Translations under genes and position numbers: made by a program | In this document: one piece after another, positions 54,195 to 63,231 of the stretch | Layout: each line of letters starts with the position of its first letter | How positions within the stretch are numbered: position 1 is the first letter of the stretch | Assembly: GCF_036699995.1 (NCBI RefSeq) | Contig: NZ_CP144906.1 | Coordinates: 1,612,001 to 1,676,000, forward strand | Reading direction: 5' to 3' | DNA: 64,000 bases | Source: Clostridium beijerinckii | GTDB lineage: Bacteria; Bacillota; Clostridia; Clostridiales; Clostridiaceae | Notes under the pieces: generated by a model | Databases searched by the model: none | Seen by the model: only the letters and a program-made list of their open reading frames with translations | Told to the model about the DNA's origin: nothing

Positions 54195-56624
54195 ATGGCA
54201 AGCAATATAAAAATAGCTAGTGGTCCTGTTAATGCAAAATTGTCTAAGAAAGATAATATAAAAAAAGTAAAGAAAGAATTTATTTTAGAAGGGCTTGGAT
54301 GTGCAAATTGTGCAGCTAAAATAGAGCGAAAAATAAATGAATTAGATGGAGTTAATTTTGCCAATGTAAATTTTCTTACTAAAACTTTAATATTAGAAAT
54401 AAATGAAGCTAATAAATTAGAAGAGTTGATAGGAGCAGTAACTAACATTGTAACTAATATTGAATCTCATGTTAAAGTTGTAGAAAAGGTAACGGAGAAA
54501 ATTTTAAAAAAAGAAATTCTACTTGAGGGATTATGCTGTGGCAACTGTGCTGCAAAAATCGAAAGGGAATCAAATAATATAGATGGTGTGAAATCTGCAC
54601 TAGTGGACTTTATATCAACAAAGCTTATTATAGAGATGGAAGACCCAGCAAAAGAAAATGCCATTATTGATAATATTAAACGCATTGTCAAAAGAATAGA
54701 ACCAGATGTTAATGTTGTTGAAATTGATGGAATAGATAAAAGAGCTATGAGCAAAAATGAAAAAGTTGAAGAGGACAATGATAAGGGGGAAATTATAAGA
54801 TTAGCTATTGGTGCTATAATTTTTGGAGCTGCTACTATTTTTAAATTTTCAAATTATATAGAATTATTATTATATCTAATAAGCTATATTCTTATAGGTG
54901 GAGAAGTGGTCTTAAGAGCTCTAAAAAATATAGCTAAAGGTCAAGTATTTGATGAAAATTTCTTGATGACTATAGCAACTATTGGTGCTTTTGCAATAGG
55001 CGAATATCCAGAAGGGGTTGCAGTTATGCTTTTCTACCAAATAGGAGAAATGTTTCAAGATATGGCTGTTAATCGTTCTAGAAAATCCATCACATCACTC
55101 ATGGATATAAGACCGGATTTTGCTAATTTAAAAATAAATGATGATTTCAAAAAAGTAGATCCAGAAGAAGTTAAGCTTGGAGATATTATATTAGTTAAAC
55201 CAGGTGAAAAAGTGCCATTAGATGGTGAAATAATTGAAGGAAACTCTATGGTTGATACTGCTGCGTTGACAGGTGAGTCTGTTCCTAGAGAAGTAGGGGT
55301 AGGAGACAGTATTTTAAGTGGAGTGATTAATAAAAATGGACTTTTAACAATAAAGGTAGAAAAAGAATTTGGAGATTCTACTGTTGCTAAGATATTGGAT
55401 CTAGTTCAAAATGCAAGTGGAAAAAAGGCTCCGACAGAAAATTTTATAACAAAGTTTGCTAGATATTATACTCCTGCTGTTGTTTTTGCAGCTTTAGCAC
55501 TAGCTGTAATACCACCGATTGTTATTGAGGGAGCAACATTCTCACAGTGGATCTATAGAGCATTAGCATTCTTAGTTGTATCTTGTCCATGTGCATTAGT
55601 TGTATCTATACCTCTTGGATTTTTTGGAGGAATAGGTGGAGCATCAAAGAATGGGATACTCGTTAAAGGTGGGAATTACCTTGAAGCGTTAAATAATGTT
55701 GAAACAGTTGTGTTTGATAAAACAGGAACTCTTACAAAAGGAATATTTAAAGTTACAGAAATAAGGCCAGAAAATAATATTTCAAAAGATGAACTCATAG
55801 CTTGTGCGGCTTATGCAGAAAATTACTCAAATCATCCAATAGCAACTTCTATACTAAGAGCTTATGATAAAGAGATAATCATAGATAAGATAAAAGGGTA
55901 TGAAGAAATATCAGGGCACGGCGTAAAAGTTGTTCTAGATGGAAAAGAGGTATTGGCTGGAAACTACAAGTTAATGGATAAGGAGTATATATCTTATAAC
56001 AAAGTAGATGAAATAGGAACTGTAGTCCATATTGCTATAGAAAAGAAATATGCAGGCTATATTGTTATTTCAGATGAAGTAAAAGAAGATTCATCAAAGG
56101 CTATCAAAGCTTTAAAAGAAATAGGTATTAAGAAGACAGTAATGCTTACAGGTGATAATAAAACTGTTGGAAGTAAAATTGCCAAGGAATTAGGTTTGGA
56201 TGAAGTTCATGCCGAACTATTACCAGATCAAAAAGTAGAAGAGCTAGAGCTATTGTTTAAAGAAAAATCACCTAAAGGCAAGATAGTGTTTGTTGGAGAT
56301 GGAATAAATGATGCGCCTGTTCTAGCTAGAGCTGATATAGGTATAGCAATGGGTGGTGTTGGCTCAGATGCAGCAATTGAAGCTGCCGATGTAGTTATAA
56401 TGACAGATGAGCCATCAAAAATAGCTTCGGCTATAAAGATTGCAAAGAAGACTAGAACTATAGTAATGCAAAATATAGTTTTCGCATTAGGTATTAAATT
56501 GATAATATTGGCGCTTGTAGCTGTAGGTATGGGAACTATGTGGGAAGCAGTATTTGGTGATGTTGGAGTTGCATTACTTGCAGTCTTAAATGCTATGAGA
56601 GCTATGAAAGTAGATAATATATAA
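54195..56624 (+). CDS. cadA: heavy-metal P1B-type ATPase (Cd/Zn/Pb efflux), CadA-like
   Basis: An 809-residue pump with two N-terminal heavy-metal-associated domains: LEGLGCANCAAKIER (Cys36, Cys39) and LEGLCCGNCAAKIER (Cys115, Cys118). The transmembrane metal motif is SCPCALVVSIPLGF (Cys464-Pro-Cys466), the phosphorylation motif VVFDKTGTLTKG (Asp508), followed by HP near 554 (SNHPIATS) and GDGINDAP. CPC plus the CadC-type regulator indicates Zn/Cd/Pb export. ATG 54195 follows TTGGGGG. Co-transcribed with the repressor. Confidence 0.95.
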   Translation: MASNIKIASGPVNAKLSKKDNIKKVKKEFILEGLGCANCAAKIERKINELDGVNFANVNFLTKTLILEINEANKLEELIGAVTNIVTNIESHVKVVEKVTEKILKKEILLEGLCCGNCAAKIERESNNIDGVKSALVDFISTKLIIEMEDPAKENAIIDNIKRIVKRIEPDVNVVEIDGIDKRAMSKNEKVEEDNDKGEIIRLAIGAIIFGAATIFKFSNYIELLLYLISYILIGGEVVLRALKNIAKGQVFDENFLMTIATIGAFAIGEYPEGVAVMLFYQIGEMFQDMAVNRSRKSITSLMDIRPDFANLKINDDFKKVDPEEVKLGDIILVKPGEKVPLDGEIIEGNSMVDTAALTGESVPREVGVGDSILSGVINKNGLLTIKVEKEFGDSTVAKILDLVQNASGKKAPTENFITKFARYYTPAVVFAALALAVIPPIVIEGATFSQWIYRALAFLVVSCPCALVVSIPLGFFGGIGGASKNGILVKGGNYLEALNNVETVVFDKTGTLTKGIFKVTEIRPENNISKDELIACAAYAENYSNHPIATSILRAYDKEIIIDKIKGYEEISGHGVKVVLDGKEVLAGNYKLMDKEYISYNKVDEIGTVVHIAIEKKYAGYIVISDEVKEDSSKAIKALKEIGIKKTVMLTGDNKTVGSKIAKELGLDEVHAELLPDQKVEELELLFKEKSPKGKIVFVGDGINDAPVLARADIGIAMGGVGSDAAIEAADVVIMTDEPSKIASAIKIAKKTRTIVMQNIVFALGIKLIILALVAVGMGTMWEAVFGDVGVALLAVLNAMRAMKVDNI

Positions 56625-56632
56625 TTATAAAT

Positions 56633-56670
56633 TAGTGTAGTCATAATATTGCTATGACTACACTTTTTAA
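56633..56670 (+). terminator. terminator of the cad operon
   Basis: AGTGTAGTCATA and TATGACTACACT form a perfect 12-bp stem, followed by TTTTTAA. Confidence 0.88.
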
Positions 56671-56689
56671 ATGTAAAGTTTTTACTTAT

Positions 56690-56730
56690 GTGACTAAGTC
56701 ACACAAATTTATTGAAAAAAAGAATATAAT
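56690..56730 (+). promoter_or_regulatory. Crp/Fnr-type palindrome at about -41 of the crp-rhodanese promoter
   Basis: GTGACTAAGTCAC (56690-56702) is palindromic around a central A. TATAAT lies at 56725-56730 with no -35; the palindrome centre is 29 bases upstream of the -10, as at 31492 and 32747. Probably a class II site, perhaps used for autoactivation. Confidence 0.6.
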
Positions 56731-56749
56731 ACAATAAAGGAGGGATGAA

Positions 56750-57442
56750 GTGAATAATAGGATTGAAATAGCAAGTGTGAATAGGTTGGAAGATATAAAA
56801 TCTCTATATAAGGTATATCCGGTGCTATATGAGATTAATAAAAAGAATAATGAAGTAATAAACGAACAAGCCAATTTTAAAACTTTATACGCTGATGAAT
56901 ATGTAGAAGCTACAGAGAAAGCATGTAAAGGGATATTATTTGTTATAAAAGGTGTAATAAAAATACAAAAAATTAATAAGAATGGTGAAGAAACTAATCT
57001 TTATAATATAAGCCAAGGTGAATTTTGTCATGAAGCCTTAAGCTGCTTATCAGATTTGGAATCACTAAATATAACAGGTAAGGCAATTCAAGATTCTAAG
57101 ATATGTATAATTCCTTTTGAAGTGGTTAAAAAATATTTTATTAATGATAATGTCTTCTTATTATATATATATAAAGACTTGTATAATAAGTTTAATACTA
57201 TCATAGGGAATAAAGAAGAAATTATTCATGAATCTCTTGAAACAAGGCTTATAAAATTATTAATAAGCAAGAAAAGCAAAATAATTTATGCGACTCATAG
57301 TGAATTGGCTTTTGAAATTGATTCGGTTCGTGAAGTTATAAGTAGAAAGCTAAAGAATTTAGAAAAGCTTGGGTATATAAAATTAGAAAGAGGTAAAATA
57401 ATCATACTTAAGGATTTAAATAAAATATTAAAAGACAATTAG
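56750..57442 (+). CDS. Crp/Fnr-family transcriptional regulator
   Basis: A 230-residue regulator starting at GTG 56750 behind GGAGG. An N-terminal cyclic-nucleotide-type beta-roll (about residues 45-130, ILFVIKGVIKIQKINKNGEE; NISQGEFCHEALSCLSDLES) is followed by a C-terminal winged helix with recognition helix FEIDSVREVISRKLKNLEKL. The Cys residues are not arranged as an iron-sulfur Fnr. A palindrome of the right type precedes its own gene. The downstream rhodanese gene begins 39 bases later and is likely its target. Signal unknown. Confidence 0.88.
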   Translation: MNNRIEIASVNRLEDIKSLYKVYPVLYEINKKNNEVINEQANFKTLYADEYVEATEKACKGILFVIKGVIKIQKINKNGEETNLYNISQGEFCHEALSCLSDLESLNITGKAIQDSKICIIPFEVVKKYFINDNVFLLYIYKDLYNKFNTIIGNKEEIIHESLETRLIKLLISKKSKIIYATHSELAFEIDSVREVISRKLKNLEKLGYIKLERGKIIILKDLNKILKDN

Positions 57443-57481
57443 AGATGAGAAATTAGGAAAGTATTTTAGGAGGAAGTTATA

Positions 57482-57802
57482 GTGTTTGAATTTTTAAAAA
57501 AAGATGATGGAAGAGTTATTAATGTAAATGAAATTGATGATTTAATAGGAAAAGTTGAATTGATTGATATAAGAGAAGAATATGAGTATAAAGGTGGAAG
57601 TATAAAAAGTGCAAAAAATATTCCTATGGGAGAACTTTTAGATGAACCAGAAAAATACTTAAATAAAAGCAAAGAATATTATATAATGTGCCAATCTGGG
57701 GGAAGAAGTGCAAGAGCGTGCAGCAATCTAAGAAATCAGGGTTTCAAGGTTATAAATGTTGCAGGTGGAATGGGCTCATATATAGGAAACAAAAGAAAAT
57801 AA
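57482..57802 (+). CDS. rhodanese-domain protein
   Basis: A 106-residue single-domain rhodanese with GTG start 57482 behind AGGAGG. Landmarks are VELIDIREEYEYKGGSIKSA and the active-site loop IMCQSGGRSARAC (Cys70). Such proteins carry persulfide and move sulfur for thiosulfate, sulfide or redox metabolism. Encoded just after a Crp/Fnr regulator, it may form a sulfur- or oxygen-stress unit with it. No signal peptide. Confidence 0.9.
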   Translation: MFEFLKKDDGRVINVNEIDDLIGKVELIDIREEYEYKGGSIKSAKNIPMGELLDEPEKYLNKSKEYYIMCQSGGRSARACSNLRNQGFKVINVAGGMGSYIGNKRK

Positions 57803-57875
57803 ATTACATAACAGTAGGTTTTAGTATTTCCAGTTTGCAAACAAAAATTATTTTACTAGATTGAGGGGATATAAC

Positions 57876-58235
57876 ATGAATAAAGTTATCGAATTTCATA
57901 AAGAAGGTTATAATTGTGCAGAATCTATACTTAAAGCATTTAATGAAGATACAGGATCTGAGATTCCAATTGCAATAGCAAGTCCTTTTGGCGGAGGTAT
58001 GACTATTGGAAGTACATGTGGAGCAATCACTGGAACTTTAATGGCAGTAGGTGCATTAAAAGGAAGAAATAGCAGTGAAGAAAAAAATAATTCAAGAGTA
58101 TTAACTAAAGAAATTATAAATAAGGTTAAAGAGAAATATGGTACTCTTGAGTGTATTGAGCTTAAGAAGAAGGGTGTAACTTGTGATGAGATTATAGAAT
58201 ATGCTTATAATATTTTGAATGAATATGCAAAATAG
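57876..58235 (+). CDS. C_GCAxxG_C_C family redox protein
   Basis: A 119-residue protein starting at ATG 57876 behind GAGGGG. Cysteines in the order HKEGYNCAES, IGSTCGAITG, LECIEL and GVTCDEI, with the GCAxxG-like CGAITG, fit the family named for this motif (PF09719), which may bind a metal or heme-like cofactor and is common in anaerobes near redox genes. Function is unproven. It lies 73 bases after the rhodanese gene and may share its regulation. Confidence 0.85.
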   Translation: MNKVIEFHKEGYNCAESILKAFNEDTGSEIPIAIASPFGGGMTIGSTCGAITGTLMAVGALKGRNSSEEKNNSRVLTKEIINKVKEKYGTLECIELKKKGVTCDEIIEYAYNILNEYAK

Positions 58236-58253
58236 CATAATAAAAGAGGGGAT

Positions 58254-58302
58254 TAAAAAATATTGTTTATTTGCTTCATGCAAATAAATAATATTTTTTA
58301 CT
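58254..58302. terminator. strong bidirectional terminator
   Basis: AAATATTGTTTATTTGC and GCAAATAAATAATATTT are near-perfect complements over TTCAT, with A-runs on the left and T-runs on the right, between the redox gene and convergent ablB. Confidence 0.85.
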
Positions 58303-58316
58303 ATAATAAAATTAAT

Positions 58317-59183
58317 TTAAAAGCTTGTACTATTTATGTTTTTTACCCAAAGGTTCATGTCTTCAAAGGTACCGCATATATTACAATTGTTTACTAGTCT
58401 GCCAGCAAAATTATAATTATGTTTACTTAGAACAAAGTTAATGCTAGGATTTATTGATCTAGATAAACTATATAAACAGAGAAAACCCTTAGCCTTTAAG
58501 TCTGATTCTAAAGAATAAATGATGTTTGATAATATGCCTATTCCTCTATAAGATGGATGAGTAGCACAGTCAGTTATTTCAGCATTCAAATTTTCTTTAT
58601 TCATATCTGCTGAGGCTATGCTGATTATTTTTCCATTATATACGGCAACTTTGTATAGAACTTTATCATTCATTGTTTGTTTTAAATATTCTTCATCATA
58701 AATAGGTGATTGATAAGTTAAAAAAACGGTGGAAAACAAATCTATCATTTCTTTTATATCATTTTTATTTGCGTTTCGAATAAGGTATCCTAAATTGTTT
58801 TTTTGATGCGCATATGTGTTTCTAACATTCTGACATTCTTTTATTAAGAGTTCTTTTCTTGCAAAATTGCTGCAAACTTTTCTATCGCTGTTAATAAAAT
58901 ATGACATACAAAAAGCATCGTTACCTTTAAAATATCCACTAATCTTCCCTTCGGAATTGAATCCAGCATTAATAAAAGTTTCAAAGGATTTTGTGTCACA
59001 ATTACAAAGAATTTTACTTAAATGTTGTTTTGATGCAAAGTGAATTATTCTTTTTAAGTTTTGCGTTGATATAGTATTAAAGTCAATTATTTTTATTCTC
59101 TTGTTAGGCAAATCTACTAATATTTTAGTCCGATCTATTTTTGCGTAAAAAGTATTATTTAATTCACATCTACTAGCTCTCAT
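58317..59183 (-). CDS. ablB: GNAT acetyltransferase, putative beta-lysine N-acetyltransferase
   Basis: A 288-residue protein. ATG 59183 is 11 bases after AAAGGAG on the minus strand; the ATG at 59207 overlaps upstream of the ribosome site. The C-terminal GNAT fold contains ATHPSYRGIGILSNIIYSLE and the ending NNCNICGTFEDMNLWVKNI, characteristic of AblB, which acetylates beta-lysine to the osmolyte N-epsilon-acetyl-beta-lysine. The usual partner ablA (lysine 2,3-aminomutase) is not adjacent. A c-di-AMP-type riboswitch and terminator lie 110-320 bases upstream on the same strand. Confidence 0.85.
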   Translation of the reverse strand: MRASRCELNNTFYAKIDRTKILVDLPNKRIKIIDFNTISTQNLKRIIHFASKQHLSKILCNCDTKSFETFINAGFNSEGKISGYFKGNDAFCMSYFINSDRKVCSNFARKELLIKECQNVRNTYAHQKNNLGYLIRNANKNDIKEMIDLFSTVFLTYQSPIYDEEYLKQTMNDKVLYKVAVYNGKIISIASADMNKENLNAEITDCATHPSYRGIGILSNIIYSLESDLKAKGFLCLYSLSRSINPSINFVLSKHNYNFAGRLVNNCNICGTFEDMNLWVKNINSTSF

Positions 59184-59290
59184 TAAATTGCTTTCTCCTT
59201 TTATCATAATGTATTATTTGAAGTTAGGAAAAGTTTCTTAACCATAAGATATTTTTCCAGCCTCAAAAGTTTGTCCTAAGTTTATAATTA

Positions 59291-59330
59291 TAAAAAAATA
59301 ATAAGCTATAGAGAAGTCTCTATAGCTTGT
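59291..59330 (-). terminator. expression-platform terminator of the c-di-AMP riboswitch
   Basis: AAGCTATAGAGA pairs with TCTCTATAGCTT; on the minus strand it is followed by ATTATTTTTTT. It lies between the riboswitch and the ablB start. Confidence 0.85.
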
Positions 59331-59349
59331 AAAGCAATAATATTTATAG

Positions 59350-59505
59350 GCATACATAAAAATATCAAAGCATACCCAAACTTCTCTTCTACGCTTACGA
59401 GATTAGCTGACGGATTCGGATTGAAGAAAATTAACCCTACTTATTATCGTGTAATAAGATTCACCCCAAAAAATGGTTCTCCCGTTCAAAGTGATTAAGC
59501 GTTAC
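59350..59505 (-). promoter_or_regulatory. c-di-AMP (ydaO/yuaA-type) riboswitch upstream of ablB
   Basis: On the minus strand the order GGGAGAACCA (59474-59483), GGGGTGAATC (59458-59467), AGGGT, then CCGAATCCGTCAGCTAATC with CTCGTAAGCGT and AGAGAAG (to about 59384) matches the conserved ydaO aptamer. It is followed by the terminator at 59291-59330. c-di-AMP binding normally favours termination, so high c-di-AMP would lower ablB expression, consistent with osmolyte control. Confidence 0.88.
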
Positions 59506-59786
59506 ATATATCATTTTGTAATTATTAATATCTTATATATAAACATATCATTTTTAAATATTCGAGTCAATATATGTATAAGTCAATGTGTATTATTATG
59601 CAAATATAAGCATTAATTAATCAAGTATATATTATAAATTCTCCCTTTTACTTTATTTGTGAAAGTGAAATAAATTTAATTAGTATATGTTTGTATGCAT
59701 TCTCTTGTGTTTTATTAATGTGTACTAATGAATAAATTATATTTTATGGAAATATTATTAGATATAGCAATACTAAGGAGTTTAAT

Positions 59787-61610
59787 GTGCCTAGTTTTAA
59801 AAAATGCAATTTATATTATGCAGGATTTCCTAATTATTTAGTGCAATATAGGGGAGATTTTCAGGGACAAATTGATAATATATCATATGCCTGTGGCGAC
59901 AAAATTACTGATACAATTGCAGTAATTTCTATAGCACCAGAAGATTTAAACCGTTTAATGAAGGATGTTCCATCAATTCTTTATGTAAATCCTAGAAGCA
60001 GATACGTATTACAAGAAGTCTCGCCATCAAGTGTAGATAATATCAATGCAATCAAAATTAATCCATACTTAGACTTAAACGGAAGAGGCGTGCTTATCGG
60101 TATGGTTTACAGTGGAATAGAATATTTAAATGAAGAATTTATAAGAGAGGATGATACTTCAAGAATAGTAAGTCTTTGGGATCAGACGGTACCAGATTCT
60201 ACCGACACATCAGTTTATATTGGAAGAACATTTAGCAATGCAGAAATTACTAATGCAATCAAAGCTTATAGAAATAATCAAGATCCATATCTAATTGTCC
60301 CATCAAGGGATGAAGTGGGACATGGAACACAGATGGCTGGTATTATTGGCGCAAGAGGTTATAATGTTGATGTTCAAGGTGTTGCATCAGGATGCGAATT
60401 TGTAATTGTTAAGCTTTTTGAATCCATCAATTTTAGAAACGAGCTTCAAGCAAATGGTATTCCTTATACACCAGTATATAATGATTCAGAAGTTTTAGCA
60501 GCAATATATTATTTACAAAGTGTTGCAGTAAGACTGAATAGGCCTATGGTTATATATATGGGTGTAGGTACAACCGAAGGCAGTCATGATGGTAATAATC
60601 TACTTTCAAGGTATTTAACTTCTATTGGAAAACTTAGAGGTATTGTTACAGTTACTGGTGTCGGAAATGAAGGAGCGTCAGAAGGTCATACTTCTGGAAT
60701 CATAAAGCAAACGGGAGATGTGGTTTCTATTGAATTGAGAGTACCTAGGGAGATGAAATATTTTTCTTTCACAATTTGGTTGATAAAACCCAATAGAGCA
60801 TCTATAAATGTGATTTCGCCTAATGGAGAATCATCAAAATTTATTAAAGCTAAGGCGAATGAAATACAAAATGTTAATTTTGTATTTTTTAAGACTCAAA
60901 TGACTGTAAGATATTATGTTCCTGAGCATTTCACTGGCCATGAAGCCATATCAATTAGCTTTGATAGCATAAAAGCAGGAATATGGACCTTTCAGCTAAG
61001 GGGAGATTATATAACAGATGGTAGGTATCATATATGGTTACCGCCACAAAAAACATTGCCAGAAAATACGAGATTTCTTCAAGCAGATCCATTTACTACA
61101 TTGACAATACCATCTACTGCTCGAAGTGTAGTCACAACAGCCTATTATGGAAATGACAATGCTTTGGTTGCAGCATCTGGAAAGGGTCCTAATGTCAATA
61201 CATATGTACAAAACCCAGATATAGCTACTTTGGGTGCAGATATATTAGCAACCAATATAGGAGGCAAGACTACTACTGTTTCTGGCAGTTCAGTAGCAGC
61301 TGCTATAATAGCAGGAGCTTGTGCACTTTTATTGCAATGGGGGATTGTCAATGGAAATGATAGAACTATGTTTGCAGCAAAAGTCATAGCGTATTTAGTT
61401 CTAGGTGCAGATAGGAGTAATTTAGCTTATAGATATCCAACTAGAGAAATTGGATATGGTTTTTTCGATTTACTAGGCACTTTTAATATAATTAGTAGAA
61501 GCTATAGAATGGATTTAGGTCTAGAAAATAGATCAAGGGCAGACTGGAAAATGGGGGATAATTATATTGAATATAGTGTAAAAGCATTATTTATAAGAAT
61601 TCCTAAATAG
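59787..61610 (+). CDS. Csp-like subtilase with substituted catalytic Asp (pseudoprotease)
   Basis: A 607-residue S8-family protein of the clostridial Csp germination type (pro-region about 90 residues, then a barrel with an inserted jelly-roll around 330-450). The His179 block (DEVGHGTQMAGI) and Ser502 block (SGSSVAAAII) are intact, but the Asp block reads IGMVYSGIEYLNEE, with Tyr108 where its sister at 63232 has Asp108. It should be catalytically dead or nearly so, like C. difficile CspC and CspA. GTG 59787 follows AAGGAG. A role in spore germination is inferred from family. Confidence 0.85.
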   Translation: MPSFKKCNLYYAGFPNYLVQYRGDFQGQIDNISYACGDKITDTIAVISIAPEDLNRLMKDVPSILYVNPRSRYVLQEVSPSSVDNINAIKINPYLDLNGRGVLIGMVYSGIEYLNEEFIREDDTSRIVSLWDQTVPDSTDTSVYIGRTFSNAEITNAIKAYRNNQDPYLIVPSRDEVGHGTQMAGIIGARGYNVDVQGVASGCEFVIVKLFESINFRNELQANGIPYTPVYNDSEVLAAIYYLQSVAVRLNRPMVIYMGVGTTEGSHDGNNLLSRYLTSIGKLRGIVTVTGVGNEGASEGHTSGIIKQTGDVVSIELRVPREMKYFSFTIWLIKPNRASINVISPNGESSKFIKAKANEIQNVNFVFFKTQMTVRYYVPEHFTGHEAISISFDSIKAGIWTFQLRGDYITDGRYHIWLPPQKTLPENTRFLQADPFTTLTIPSTARSVVTTAYYGNDNALVAASGKGPNVNTYVQNPDIATLGADILATNIGGKTTTVSGSSVAAAIIAGACALLLQWGIVNGNDRTMFAAKVIAYLVLGADRSNLAYRYPTREIGYGFFDLLGTFNIISRSYRMDLGLENRSRADWKMGDNYIEYSVKALFIRIPK

Positions 61611-61790
61611 ATATAAATGTTAAAAAAACAATGCTTTTGTTTAAGGTTGTATATTAAAATAAAAAATATGTAATATAAAGAAAAAAATTCTATTTTACCA
61701 ACTAAAAGGTACTATAAATGGTACTTAATATTGTATTATATAGTGGACAGCATTGTTTGGTGCTAATACAACAATTTAGGGGGATATAAT

Positions 61791-63005
61791 ATGAATAGAA
61801 ATATTAAAAGAATAGTTGCATTAACAATTGCGGCAACTGCCTTTAGTGCAATTGTACCAGCAACAAGCTTAACTTTAACTACAATAGCTTATGCGTCAAC
61901 AGGTGATTTATCAAGTATTAAATTAAAAACATCAAGTGGAAGCACAATAAAGACCTATAGTGAGGATGACTATAAAAGTAAAAATGAAGTTGATAATGGT
62001 GAGTTGAAAAATAATGAAACGTATTACGCTAAGACTTCATCTAGTAAAATAAAACTAAGTGTAAATGGTGCTGACTCAAGTAATGTTAGAATCTTTAAAG
62101 GAAGAACAAGTTCTATTAAAGGTGTAAAAACAGGTAGCACTATTGAATTATCTAAAGGATCAACAACAGTTCTTACAATAAGAACATATAACGATGATCC
62201 AGGAACGGTCAAATACAGTGATGATTCATATTCTAGTCAGTACACTATTAGGGTGAAGTGTACAGCAAGTTCTTCTAGTGATGATGAAGATGATAATAAA
62301 GATGTGTATTTGAAGAGCATCTCACTTAGTGAAGGGGATTTGAGTTTTTCTAAAAATACTTCTGATTACAGTGTAAATGTTTCTGGATCTGTTGATGAAA
62401 TTAAAATAACTGCAAAGCCAGATTGTGATAGTGATGAGTATGATGATTATGAAGTAAAAATAGATGGAAGTATTGTAGATGAAAGCGATAAATTTAGAAA
62501 AACAGTATCTTTAAATAAAGGAAAGAATGATATAAAGATAACTGTTAAAAATGATGATGATAAGAGAACATACACATTGAATATTTATAGAGGCGGAAGT
62601 GGAAATAACTCTAATAGCAGTGATACACCATTGCCAACTAAGAATATTAAAACAAATCAATGGGTACAGGTCAATGGAAGATGGCAATACAACGATTCTA
62701 TAGGTAATCCAGTAAAGAATAATTGGATACGTAATTACTACTTACAATCAGATGGAAACATGGCCACAGGGTGGTTAAACTATGGAGGTACATGGTATTA
62801 TTTAGGTAGCGACGGAGCAAAAAAAGCAGGCTGGCAATTAGTTAATGGTAATTGGTACTATATGGATTCAGAAGGAAGAATGCAAACAGGATGGATTAAG
62901 GATGTGTCTGGAAAGTATTATTACTTATATAGTAATGGAGCTATGGCATACAATACCACTATTGGTGGGTATAGATTAGGATCTAATGGTGCTTGGATTA
63001 AATAG
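61791..63005 (+). CDS. secreted protein with cadherin-like domain and cell-wall-binding repeats
   Basis: A 404-residue exported protein. Signal peptide 1-36 (ends TIAYAS). An N-terminal Ser/Thr/Lys-rich region precedes a cadherin-like beta-sandwich domain (about 175-265, LKSISLSEGDLSFSKNTSDY and VNVSGSVDEIKI; SLNKGKNDIKITVKN; RTYTLNIY). The C-terminal 115 residues are choline-binding-type repeats (WVQVNGRWQYND, GGTWYYLGSDGAKKAGWQLV, NGNWYYMDSEGRMQTGW). It should bind the cell wall. ATG 61791 follows GGGGGATATA. It lies between two Csp genes on the same strand. Confidence 0.88.
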   Translation: MNRNIKRIVALTIAATAFSAIVPATSLTLTTIAYASTGDLSSIKLKTSSGSTIKTYSEDDYKSKNEVDNGELKNNETYYAKTSSSKIKLSVNGADSSNVRIFKGRTSSIKGVKTGSTIELSKGSTTVLTIRTYNDDPGTVKYSDDSYSSQYTIRVKCTASSSSDDEDDNKDVYLKSISLSEGDLSFSKNTSDYSVNVSGSVDEIKITAKPDCDSDEYDDYEVKIDGSIVDESDKFRKTVSLNKGKNDIKITVKNDDDKRTYTLNIYRGGSGNNSNSSDTPLPTKNIKTNQWVQVNGRWQYNDSIGNPVKNNWIRNYYLQSDGNMATGWLNYGGTWYYLGSDGAKKAGWQLVNGNWYYMDSEGRMQTGWIKDVSGKYYYLYSNGAMAYNTTIGGYRLGSNGAWIK

Positions 63006-63087
63006 AATTCACAAAATGCTTAATGTAAAGTTTTATTTAGAAATATTGGTATATATAAACAATATATATATTTTTAATAAATTTATA

Positions 63088-63129
63088 ACCCATACCATAT
63101 TTATAAATATCGGTATGGGTCGCATTTTT
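63088..63129 (+). terminator. rho-independent terminator
   Basis: ACCCATACC (63088-63096) pairs with GGTATGGGT (63112-63120), then CGCATTTTTA. Confidence 0.8.
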
Positions 63130-63231
63130 ATAAATAGGGTAAGGCCATTTAATCATATTTATATTTTCATAATGAATAATTTATGCTTTAGCTAAATACT
63201 ATTAAATATAAGTAATACTAAGGAGTTTGCT

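Noticed and set aside
54467..54778. 103-residue minus frame inside cadA (also 56228-56644)
   Set aside because: Antisense shadow of the P-type ATPase; Ser/Ile-rich composition typical of such frames.
62986..63195. 69-residue plus-strand frame overlapping the 3' end of the wall-binding protein
   Set aside because: It has no ribosome site, low-complexity Ile/Asn/Phe composition, and crosses the terminator at 63088-63129.
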